Below are positions 20,201-26,689 of a DNA stretch of 64,000 nt, piece after piece; position 1 is the stretch's first letter, and the number at the start of each line of letters is the position of its first letter. This DNA is from Vallitalea maricola (GTDB taxonomy: Bacteria > Bacillota > Clostridia > Lachnospirales > Vallitaleaceae). The translations under genes were made by a program, and so were the position numbers. The notes beneath the pieces were generated by a model. The model was given only the letters and a program-made list of their open reading frames with translations. It ran no database searches and was not told the origin of the DNA. The stretch spans positions 1 to 64,000 of the forward strand of contig NZ_BTPU01000023.1 of NCBI RefSeq assembly GCF_036985595.1, read 5' to 3'.

Positions 20201-20242
20201 AATCCATATTTGGATAAATTAATAAAAAGGATTATGAAGTAA
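17210..20242 (+). CDS. Glycoside hydrolase family 2 enzyme (beta-galactosidase/beta-glucuronidase type)
   Basis: A 1010-residue protein, ATG 17210 after AGGAGG, without a signal peptide. It has the GH2 order: a sugar-binding jelly roll (GPIGKWTGYYRKEFQC, YIANIYLNGKFIGNHEGFFAPFEFDVT), an immunoglobulin-like domain, and a TIM barrel from about residue 380. The candidate acid/base is Glu488 in YINEPFP. Nucleophile candidates are Glu580 or Glu584 in GCGEYGTEG. The C-terminal ~250 residues form extra beta domains, and the last ~130 look like a glutamine-amidotransferase-like fold without recognisable catalytic residues. It likely trims the non-reducing end of oligosaccharides cut by the upstream lyase. 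Substrate specificity cannot be read. Confidence 0.85.
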   Translation: MAKVDGFARIALNGIDNNKEELEEIKPAGFVKEYFKSSEDIVSPIIEKSYQEKLDDFSKGIEELKQRYLPFLEDYTPKLQMERERFELNDFQFRYEEDEDKRDFARILNGQGEFQQVTIPDYKGPIGKWTGYYRKEFQCGYDANTDERIYIRFLGVDYIANIYLNGKFIGNHEGFFAPFEFDVTDYIYTDKNNTLVVEVQNDAPTLGIDIGDDKIDGDKIYAATGYGWDDSEKGWHHCPPGAGICHKIIVEKRNKYFINDIFVRPDIDKSKAEVWVEIYNTDFANVELNLKMSIYSKNFKGYADENIEFEIEKCGPYVNYYRTIVDIKDMKIWESDNPYLYKVRMDLFKDDKLVDQKARHFGMRKFHMDETEAVKGTLYLNNEKVILRGANTMGHMQQCVYNGDFDLLIKDILIAKYCNMNYYRLTQRPVQEEIYDYCDCLGMMLQTDLPFFGWIRRNKFCEAIRQSEEMERLIRSHPSNIMVTYINEPFPASWGFKGHRSLLRNEMEEFFEAASKAIRLNNPDRVIKNVEGDYDPPTRTGLSDFHCYNMWYTNHALPIGKLHKGYLPAIKKGWKTGCGEYGTEGLDPLEIMLEDYPKDWIPDNIHDQWTPQDVVNSQSYTMHGDWFEEQDNIVDWIKESQKHQALATKLMNDAFRRRSDVLISTAVHLLIDAWPSGWMKTLVDYRRKPKPAYFTFKETLEPVRVNLRSDKFTVYTGEEIEIECFSLNDTPRKMDGKIIITIRTDEEDICSFEKELTIQDSISIYCGSIKFVIPEISNEKEFVHIDSVLINNKNEIINQERLSLVAMNRDNTNVEITTIGFDKSIEEGLNKLNLESDNVASNKFIVIDKNGFENQYDNIIDNVKNGGKALISLNDIKECTIEGQKYGVKILGEKGADSQTGKGLFFVARNENHNFTKDNKDKDYSFMYDKKTDSFDFITEDGIVGDVDEHILFTYKTPEFGVNLKGPKEKVGILSEKKIGKGTLYFSTIKIDRLLGENPYLDKLIKRIMK

Positions 20243-20268
20243 TTCAATTATATGGATTATGACATTTC

Positions 20269-20312
20269 AAAAAAGCAAGTCAGAATAAGAAACTACCCTG
20301 ACTTGCTTTTTG
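20269..20312 (+). terminator. Strong intrinsic terminator after the GH2 gene
   Basis: AAAAAGCAAGTCAG (to 20283) pairs with CTGACTTGCTTTTT (20298-20311), a long stem with flanking A and T runs that could work in both directions. Confidence 0.85.
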
Positions 20313-20369
20313 GCTTATTAAAAGAATAACTAATTTTACACAATTGGAATAGCCAATAAGTTATACTAA

Positions 20370-20406
20370 TCAGAAGAAACAGTTTTTCTGACCGACTTGC
20401 AATATA
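20370..20406. repeat. TCAGAA hairpin repeat, copy 2
   Basis: TCAGAA (20370-20375) pairs with TTCTGA (20386-20391), followed by CCGACTTGCAATATAA. The layout and tail match the copies at 600-643 and 63733-63776 but the ACTATTTTGCAAA lead is absent. Confidence 0.5.
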
Positions 20407-20441
20407 ACATAATTTAAAAAACAGTGAAAAACAAAAATAAC

Positions 20442-20487
20442 TTGATGAAAATAAAATAATTTTATATAATATAGTAAACGATTACTA
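20442..20487 (+). promoter_or_regulatory. Sigma-A promoter with an adjacent LacI-type operator
   Basis: TTGATG (20442-20447) and TATAAT (20465-20470) are 17 bases apart. Immediately downstream, TAGTAA-ACGA-TTACTA (20472-20487) is a palindrome with the central CG typical of LacI-family operators. Its position over the transcription start implies repression, most simply by the LacI protein encoded 40 bases later. Confidence 0.65.
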
Positions 20488-20526
20488 TAGATTTGAAAAT
20501 ATAGAAGAAAATGATGGGATGATAGT

Positions 20527-21534
20527 ATGGTCACTATAAAACAAGTAGCAGAAAAAGCAAATGTATCGACAGCAACAGTATCTAGAGTCATTAATGGAAA
20601 CTATCCAGTTAGTGAAAAAGTAAAAAATAAGGTTATGAAAACTATAAAAGAATTAGGATATAGACCTAATTCAATAGCAAGAAGCCTTAAATGTAATAAA
20701 ACATATATGGTAGGAATGGTTGTACCAGACATCTCTAATAATTATTTCATGGATATTGCAAGAGGTGTAGAAAGTGTTATCAGCCCTCTAGGATATAGTC
20801 TTATCTTCTGCAGCACTGATGAAAATACAGACAAAGAATTAAGACTGTTGAACGCATTAAATGATAAAAGAGTAGATTACGTCCTGTTGGCATCAAGTAC
20901 ACAAGAAGACCATAAATTACAAAAATTTATAGACCAAGGTATGAACATTATTATGATTGATACAAGCCTGGAGAATCTTCAGACAGATAGTGTAGTAGAA
21001 GACAATTATAATGCAACATATAAGCTGATTTCATATGTTATAGACCAAGGGCATAAGAGAATTGGTGCGGTAAATGGACTACTAAGTGTTAGTACAGCAA
21101 AAGAACGCTATAATGGCTTTTGCAAGGCATTAGAAGACCATGATATTCCTTTAGAACAATCATATATAGTAAACGGTGCTTATAATAGAAGAAAAACATA
21201 TGAAGAAGTAAAATTTATGATTCAAAGAAATATAAATAAGCTTCCAACTGTACTATTTGCAGCTAATAATGATATGGCAGAAGGTGCAATGATAGCATTA
21301 AAAGAAATGAATCTTAAAATACCTGATGATATATCTTTAGTTTCATTTGGGGATATTAATCTAGCTGAATTGATTGAACCTAGATTGACTATAATATCCC
21401 AGAATGCTGTATTAATTGGAGAGAAAGCTGGAGAGTTAATGTTGAAAAAAGTTTCTGGTAATAGTGAGCATGATATTACCAAAGTCACAATACCATCAGA
21501 AATCATCATAAGAAATTCCGTAAAATCAATTTGA
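20527..21534 (+). CDS. LacI-family transcriptional repressor
   Basis: A 335-residue regulator. Residues 1-50 form the LacI helix-turn-helix (TIKQVAEKANVSTATVSRVIN) with hinge helix (YRPNSIARSLK). The rest is a periplasmic-binding-protein-like sugar sensor (VGMVVPDISNNYFMDIARGVE, FAANNDMAEGAMIALKEMN, PDDISLVSFGD). It lies between the lyase/GH2 genes and ribulokinase, which follows 55 bases later in the same direction, so a pentose or related sugar is the likely inducer. A palindromic operator lies at its own promoter, pointing to autoregulation. Confidence 0.9.
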   Translation: MVTIKQVAEKANVSTATVSRVINGNYPVSEKVKNKVMKTIKELGYRPNSIARSLKCNKTYMVGMVVPDISNNYFMDIARGVESVISPLGYSLIFCSTDENTDKELRLLNALNDKRVDYVLLASSTQEDHKLQKFIDQGMNIIMIDTSLENLQTDSVVEDNYNATYKLISYVIDQGHKRIGAVNGLLSVSTAKERYNGFCKALEDHDIPLEQSYIVNGAYNRRKTYEEVKFMIQRNINKLPTVLFAANNDMAEGAMIALKEMNLKIPDDISLVSFGDINLAELIEPRLTIISQNAVLIGEKAGELMLKKVSGNSEHDITKVTIPSEIIIRNSVKSI

Positions 21535-21589
21535 AATTATATTTTATAATTATACAAATTCTTTATAAAAACATTAGGAGGCTAACTAG

Positions 21590-23260
21590 ATGAAAAAAAA
21601 ATATTGTCTAGGAATTGATTACGGTACACAATCATGTAGGGCGTTATTGGTTGAAGTGGATACAGGCAATGAGATTGGGGATTATGAGCAGGCGTATCCT
21701 CACGCAGTTATGGAAGAGGTATTACCTGATATGATAACAAAATTACCACCTTATTGGGTACTTCAACATCCACAGGATTATTTATATTGTCTATCAACAG
21801 TTACAAAAGGGGTTTTGGAGAAATACAATGTAAATACAGAAGATGTAATTGGTGTAGGTGTTGATTTTACAGCATGTACTATATTGCCTGTTGACAAAAA
21901 TATGGAACCCTTATGTTTTGATGAAAAATACAAGAGTAATCCGCATGCATATGTTAAGTTATGGAAACATCATGCTGCCCAAAAATATGCTGACAAGATT
22001 AATGAAGTAGCAGAAAAAAGAGGAGAAACTTTTCCAAAGTTATATGGTGGTAAAATTTCTTCTGAATGGCTTATTCCAAAAGTTATGCAAATTATTGATG
22101 AAGCTCCAGAAATCTATGGGGCAGCTGACCAATTTATCGAGGCAGGAGATTGGATTGTATATAAGTTAACTGGAGAAGTTAAGAGAAGCAGCTGTTTTGC
22201 AGGATATAAGGGGTTATGGCATAAGCGTAATGGTTATCCAACGAAGGAATTTCTAGGTGCGATAGATGAAAGATACAAAAATATAGTTGAGGATAAACTA
22301 AGTACAGATATTTACCCTCTTGGGGATAAAGCTGGTGAAATTAACCAAGTAGGTGCTAATCTTACTGGGTTGGACAAAGGGACAGCTGTTGCAGTAGCAA
22401 TTATAGACGCACATGCAGCAGTACCAGCAGCTGGTATCTGTGAAGAAAGTAAAATGCTAATGATTATGGGAACTTCCACCTGTCATATGGTACTTAATAA
22501 AGATGAGATTATTGTACCTGGTATTTCAGGGCTTGTAGAAGATGGAATATTACCTGAATTTATAGGTTATGAAGCTGGTCAGGCATGTGTAGGTGATCAT
22601 TTTGGCTGGTTTGTCAAGAACTGTATTTCTGAAAAGTACATCAATGAATGTAAAGAGAAAAATATTACTATTCATACATTATTAACTGAAAAAGCTTCAA
22701 AATTAAGAGTTGGGGAAAGCGGTTTAATTGCACTGGACTGGTGGAATGGTAATCGTTCAGTATTGGTTGATGCTAATTTGACAGGTTTAATCATGGGATG
22801 TACATTAACTACAAAACCAGAAGAAATATATAGGGCACTTATTGAAGCAACAGCTTTTGGAACTAAGATGATTATTGATACATTCAAGGAAAATGGTGTA
22901 GAAATAAAAGAATTATATGCGGCAGGGGGTATAGCACAGAAGAACTCTTTGATGATGCAGATATATTCAGATGTAACTAACATGGATATTCATATATGTG
23001 ATTCCAACCAAGCCGTAGCTCTAGGTTCAGCCATGTTCGGTGCAGTGGCAGCAGGAAGAGTTAAAGGTGGTTACGATACAATAATTGAAGCTGTAGATAA
23101 GATGTCAAAAGTAAAAAAAGAATATTATAAGCCTATAAAAGAAAATAATGAAATCTATAAAAAATTATTTAATGAATATAAATTACTTCATGACTACTTT
23201 GGCAGAGGTGGTAATGACGTTATGAAGAGATTAAAAGATATTAAATTATCCTATAAATAA
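21590..23260 (+). CDS. araB: Ribulokinase
   Basis: A 556-residue FGGY kinase that phosphorylates L-ribulose to L-ribulose-5-phosphate in L-arabinose catabolism. The match to Bacillus AraB is close: GIDYGTQSCRALLV at the N-terminus, IGVGVDFTACTILPVD, SYVKLWKHHAAQKYAD-like text, GGKISSEWLIPKVMQI, LMIMGTSTCHMVL, and the C-terminal ATPase glycine motif AAGGIAQKNSLMMQIY. ATG 21590 follows AGGAGG. No araA or araD is visible in this window, so the rest of the pathway must lie elsewhere. Co-transcription with the LacI gene suggests arabinose control and an arabinose-containing substrate for this region. Confidence 0.93.
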   Translation: MKKKYCLGIDYGTQSCRALLVEVDTGNEIGDYEQAYPHAVMEEVLPDMITKLPPYWVLQHPQDYLYCLSTVTKGVLEKYNVNTEDVIGVGVDFTACTILPVDKNMEPLCFDEKYKSNPHAYVKLWKHHAAQKYADKINEVAEKRGETFPKLYGGKISSEWLIPKVMQIIDEAPEIYGAADQFIEAGDWIVYKLTGEVKRSSCFAGYKGLWHKRNGYPTKEFLGAIDERYKNIVEDKLSTDIYPLGDKAGEINQVGANLTGLDKGTAVAVAIIDAHAAVPAAGICEESKMLMIMGTSTCHMVLNKDEIIVPGISGLVEDGILPEFIGYEAGQACVGDHFGWFVKNCISEKYINECKEKNITIHTLLTEKASKLRVGESGLIALDWWNGNRSVLVDANLTGLIMGCTLTTKPEEIYRALIEATAFGTKMIIDTFKENGVEIKELYAAGGIAQKNSLMMQIYSDVTNMDIHICDSNQAVALGSAMFGAVAAGRVKGGYDTIIEAVDKMSKVKKEYYKPIKENNEIYKKLFNEYKLLHDYFGRGGNDVMKRLKDIKLSYK

Positions 23261-23412
23261 ATGTTTGTTAGCCTCAGATAAGTTTACATAATTTTATTGT
23301 ATTGTTTGAGTGTTATATCCAACAATATACAGTATTTCTAAATACTTATAGTGGATTATTATACTTGTAACATGTATAATTATTATATTATGTTAACTTA
23401 GGGGTGAATGAA

Positions 23413-25134
23413 TTGAAAAATAAGAAGTTGGTTATTATAGTGATTAGCGCTCTTATATTAATAGCATCTATTACCACATTTTTATTAACTAAAAAAGAAT
23501 ATGAAGATATGACATATAATGAGTTTGTTAACTATGTTGAACAAAGTTCCGTTGGGGAAGTAACAATAATTGATGATAACACGTTGTATGTTAAGTTGAA
23601 AGATAATGACAAAACAGTATATAAAGTTCCTAATCCCTTGAAGGATGGTTTTAAAGAATATTTATTATTGCAGGATATTAAAGTAGGAGCTGGAAGTAGT
23701 TCTGGGCTTGAAAAAACTTTCCAGACTGTTGGTGTTGGATTACTTCTTATTGGAGTATTCTGGTATATCAGAAAAGGTTCAGGCAATAACAAGCAAGTTA
23801 TAGTTGATGCCAATAAGAATAAGATAAACAATAACAATGTAGTCAATTTTAGCAATGTTGCTGGTAACGAAGAAGCAAAAGATTTAGTAGGAGATATTAT
23901 TGATTTTATTAAGACACCAGAAAAATATTCTTCAATGGGAGCTAGAATGCCTAGAGGTGTATTATTATATGGTCCACCAGGAACAGGTAAAACTCTTATG
24001 GCTAAGGCTGTTGCTGGAGAAGCAGACGTACCTTATTATGCAGTAAGTGGTTCTGATTTTATACAGATGTATGTAGGGGTTGGAGCCAGCAGGATAAGAC
24101 AATTATTCAAAAAAGCCAAAAAAAGCGAAAAAGCAGTTATTTTTATAGATGAGATTGATGCAATCGGTAAGACAAGAGCAGGTAAAGCTTCAGCAAGCAA
24201 TGATGAAAGAGATCAAACATTAAATGCTCTTCTTACTGAGATGTCAGGTTTTAATGATAATGAGGGTATAGTAGTAATTGCTGCAACTAACCGTATTGAT
24301 ACACTTGACCCTGCATTACTTAGACCTGGTAGATTCGATAGACAGATTGAGATAGGGTTGCCAGACTATAATGCTAGAAGAGCTATAATATCTTTACATG
24401 CCAAGAATAAGCCTATTCATGATACAGTAGATATTGATAGTATAGCTAAGGATACAGTATACTTTAGTGGTGCCATGTTAGAAAATCTCATGAATGAGGC
24501 TGCTATAATTACAGCAAACAGTAATGAAAAAGCTATAAGAAAAGAACATATAGACAAAGCTTTCTATACAGTTATAGCTGGTGCAGAGAAAAAGGATAGA
24601 AGTAATATTACTGATAAAGACAGACAGATAACTGCATATCATGAAGCAGGACATGCACTCATGACAAAATTATTATTACCAGATAACATTATATCAAAAG
24701 TTACTATAATACCAAGTACCAGAGGTGCTGGTGGATTCAGTATGAGTATACCAAAAGATAAGATGTATCAGAGTAAAAAAGAAATTGTCAGTAATATAAA
24801 AGTTTTACTTGCAGGTAGAGTTGCTGAAGAAATCATTTTCGGAGAAGATGGTGTAACAACTGGTGCAAGTAACGATATTGAAAAAGCATCCAATCTTATA
24901 AAAGATTATATTGTAAAATATGGTATGGATGACAAGTTTGGATTATTCAATTTTGAATCAGCTGGTGTTAATGATATGGCAATAATAGATCAATGTAGAG
25001 AAGAAATCAAAAAAGCGTATATAAGTGCAAAAGATATAATAGAAAAAAACAGAGAATATCTTAGTAGAATTGCAAGTATGCTTATTGAAAAAGAAACTAT
25101 TGATAATAATGATATAGAAGAGATTTGTGCTTAA
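23413..25134 (+). CDS. ftsH: FtsH-type membrane AAA zinc protease
   Basis: The preferred start is TTG 23413, 5-6 nt after AGGGGTGA; the GTG at 23404 falls inside that site. The 573-residue product has two N-terminal transmembrane segments (LVIIVISALILIASITTFLL and TVGVGLLLIGVFWYI) flanking a short extracellular domain. The AAA ATPase has Walker A GPPGTGKT (187-194), Walker B VIFIDEIDAIG and the arginine-finger region LLRPGRFDRQIEIG. The zinc protease has HEAGH at His410 and a downstream GVTTGASNDIEKA Asp ligand. It is slightly shorter than typical FtsH (610-650) with a trimmed C-terminus. It is not next to tilS or hpt, so it may be a second paralogue. Confidence 0.88.
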   Translation: MKNKKLVIIVISALILIASITTFLLTKKEYEDMTYNEFVNYVEQSSVGEVTIIDDNTLYVKLKDNDKTVYKVPNPLKDGFKEYLLLQDIKVGAGSSSGLEKTFQTVGVGLLLIGVFWYIRKGSGNNKQVIVDANKNKINNNNVVNFSNVAGNEEAKDLVGDIIDFIKTPEKYSSMGARMPRGVLLYGPPGTGKTLMAKAVAGEADVPYYAVSGSDFIQMYVGVGASRIRQLFKKAKKSEKAVIFIDEIDAIGKTRAGKASASNDERDQTLNALLTEMSGFNDNEGIVVIAATNRIDTLDPALLRPGRFDRQIEIGLPDYNARRAIISLHAKNKPIHDTVDIDSIAKDTVYFSGAMLENLMNEAAIITANSNEKAIRKEHIDKAFYTVIAGAEKKDRSNITDKDRQITAYHEAGHALMTKLLLPDNIISKVTIIPSTRGAGGFSMSIPKDKMYQSKKEIVSNIKVLLAGRVAEEIIFGEDGVTTGASNDIEKASNLIKDYIVKYGMDDKFGLFNFESAGVNDMAIIDQCREEIKKAYISAKDIIEKNREYLSRIASMLIEKETIDNNDIEEICA

Positions 25135-25213
25135 TATTTATAGTCATTGTTGTTAGTAAATGGCATAGGTAATAGCCATATTTATATTAAGTGGACAACG
25201 GAAATGGGTTGAA

Positions 25214-25315
25214 ACCATATATAATGATAATCACTCTCGTTACATTTGTTGCTTTTATCTGATTTGAAAGGAATGGCAACAAGCTGTAAAAATTGTTCTT
25301 ATCATTATATATGGT
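25214..25315. repeat. Nested palindromic element, copy 2 (pairs with 6639-6739)
   Basis: The outer stem ACCATATATAATGATAA (25214-25230) pairs with 25299-25315. Inner stems are TTACA (25240-25244) with TGTAA (25285-25289), and TTGTTGC (25246-25252) with GCAACAA (25276-25282). It is preceded by GACAACGG at 25194 and followed by TTTTTT. It lies about 80 bases after ftsH and may serve as its terminator. Paired changes relative to copy 1 preserve three base pairs. Confidence 0.75.
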
Positions 25316-25441
25316 TTTTTATGTGTTTGGCGCTCTGGAGTTTGGTTGTTTTAAGATATCTAGCATTATTTAGTGTTAGGTATCTTTTTTTTATTATTTT
25401 ATATTACTAGAATGTTTTTGGGGATTTTCGTTAGATAATTG

Positions 25442-25507
25442 TTGACATATACAGTCCAACTGTATATAATTACTTTATACAGTTGCACTGTATAGTTTTA
25501 CTGTATA
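25442..25507 (+). promoter_or_regulatory. PadR promoter with tandem palindromic operators
   Basis: TTGACA (25442-25447) and TATAAT (25465-25470) are 17 bases apart. TATACAGT-N3-ACTGTATA occurs perfectly at 25448-25466, inside the promoter spacer, and again at 25476-25494. A degenerate third copy (TGTATAGT-N3-ACTGTATA) lies at 25489-25507. The first two are 28 bases apart. Binding would block the promoter, as expected for PadR autorepression. Confidence 0.75.
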
Positions 25508-25533
25508 ATAAGTTATGGGAGTATGATGAATGG

Positions 25534-25875
25534 ATGAAAAAGAATAAGAATCTTCCTCTTACGGAGACGGTTTATTATATCCTTTTGGCATTGAATGAGC
25601 CGGCTCATGGATATTTGATTATGCAGAAGGTGGAAGAATTAAGTGATGGGCAAGTAAGAATAGCTGCGGGGACTTTGTATGGAGCTATTGAGAATTTATT
25701 GAAGTTAGGATTTATTATGCCTGTAAAGAGTGAGGATAAGAGACGAAAAGTCTATTTAATCACTGATAAGGGTAGAGAGATATTGCTTCTTGATTATAGA
25801 AGGATGCAGCATATTATAAAGACAACGGAAAGAAGTTTAGGGATGGGAGGTAGTGATACTGATGAAGAAATTTAA
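25534..25875 (+). CDS. PadR-family transcriptional regulator
   Basis: A 113-residue winged-helix protein starting at ATG 25534; the TTG at 25483 lies within the operator array and is unlikely. The PadR signature is clear: LPLTETVYYILLALNEPAHGYLIMQKVEELS, then GTLYGAIENLLKLGFI and KRRKVYLITDKGREIL. Such proteins repress their own operon and a neighbouring membrane or efflux function. Its stop overlaps the next gene by 14 bases, so the two are translationally coupled. Confidence 0.92.
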   Translation: MKKNKNLPLTETVYYILLALNEPAHGYLIMQKVEELSDGQVRIAAGTLYGAIENLLKLGFIMPVKSEDKRRKVYLITDKGREILLLDYRRMQHIIKTTERSLGMGGSDTDEEI

Positions 25876-26482
25876 GATATTTGTTAATTTTGATAAGGAA
25901 GAGAAATGGTTGAATGAAATGGCTAGGAATGGATGGCAGTTGAAGGGGAAATCAACAAGATACAGATTTTGCAAAGAAGAGCCAGAGGATACAGTCATTA
26001 AGGTTGATTATAGAGTTTTCAATAAGAGGGATGCTTATGAAGATTACTTAATGTTGTTTAAAGATAGTGGTTGGGAACATATTTGCGGAAATCGTTCTTG
26101 TGGATCCCAATATTTTAGGAGAATTGATGAAAGAAGTGATTCTGATATATTTTCTGATATTTCATCAAAAGCTGGTAGATATAAAAGGTTAGCTGATGTA
26201 TGGATGTCATTAGCATTGTGCTATTTTACTATTTTTATATCATTATGCTTATCTAAAAGTATTGATATAAATGCACTTCTACATCCAAGGTTATTATATT
26301 ATACACCAGGATTATGGGAGAGGTCAGGAGCAGCATTTTGGAAAGGATTTTTATTTGAGACACCTTTTGCACTATTAAGAGGTTTTATATGGTACTTAAT
26401 TCCTGTTTTTTTTATAGCATTTATTATTTTTGCATTATTATCAGAGAAAGAGTATAGAAAAATGAAAAAAGTTAAGATATAA
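25862..26482 (+). CDS. DUF2812 membrane protein
   Basis: ATG 25862 lies 11 nt after GGGAGG, inside the end of the padR gene. The 206-residue protein opens with the DUF2812 pattern (FVNFDKEEKWLNEMARNGWQLKGKSTRYRF, DYRVFNKRDAYEDYLMLFKDSGWEHI). It ends with two transmembrane segments (VWMSLALCYFTIFISLCL and the 26395-26445 region, FIWYLIPVFFIAFIIFALL). Pairing of a PadR regulator with a DUF2812 protein is a common two-gene unit in Firmicutes; the biochemical role is not known. A terminator follows 39 bases after the stop. Confidence 0.8.
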   Translation: MKKFKIFVNFDKEEKWLNEMARNGWQLKGKSTRYRFCKEEPEDTVIKVDYRVFNKRDAYEDYLMLFKDSGWEHICGNRSCGSQYFRRIDERSDSDIFSDISSKAGRYKRLADVWMSLALCYFTIFISLCLSKSIDINALLHPRLLYYTPGLWERSGAAFWKGFLFETPFALLRGFIWYLIPVFFIAFIIFALLSEKEYRKMKKVKI

Positions 26483-26521
26483 TAATTTTTTATATAGTTA
26501 ATTATTATTGAAAGTAAGGAG

Positions 26522-26550
26522 AAAGGTTGATTTATCAACCTTTTTTTCTT
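26522..26550 (+). terminator. Intrinsic terminator after the padR unit
   Basis: AAAGGTTGAT (26522-26531) pairs with ATCAACCTTT (26534-26543) and is followed by TTTTTCTT. Confidence 0.9.
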
Positions 26551-26689
26551 ATAAGAAAGTTCTTGAGGTTATTATATCAAAATAAAGTGTGAAAAATGTT
26601 ATAAGAGAGTGGAACTTTTTACCATGTCCTTTCGTCTAACTGAGTATGGAAAAATTATGTAGTTATTTAAAATGTTAAGGAGGATATTT

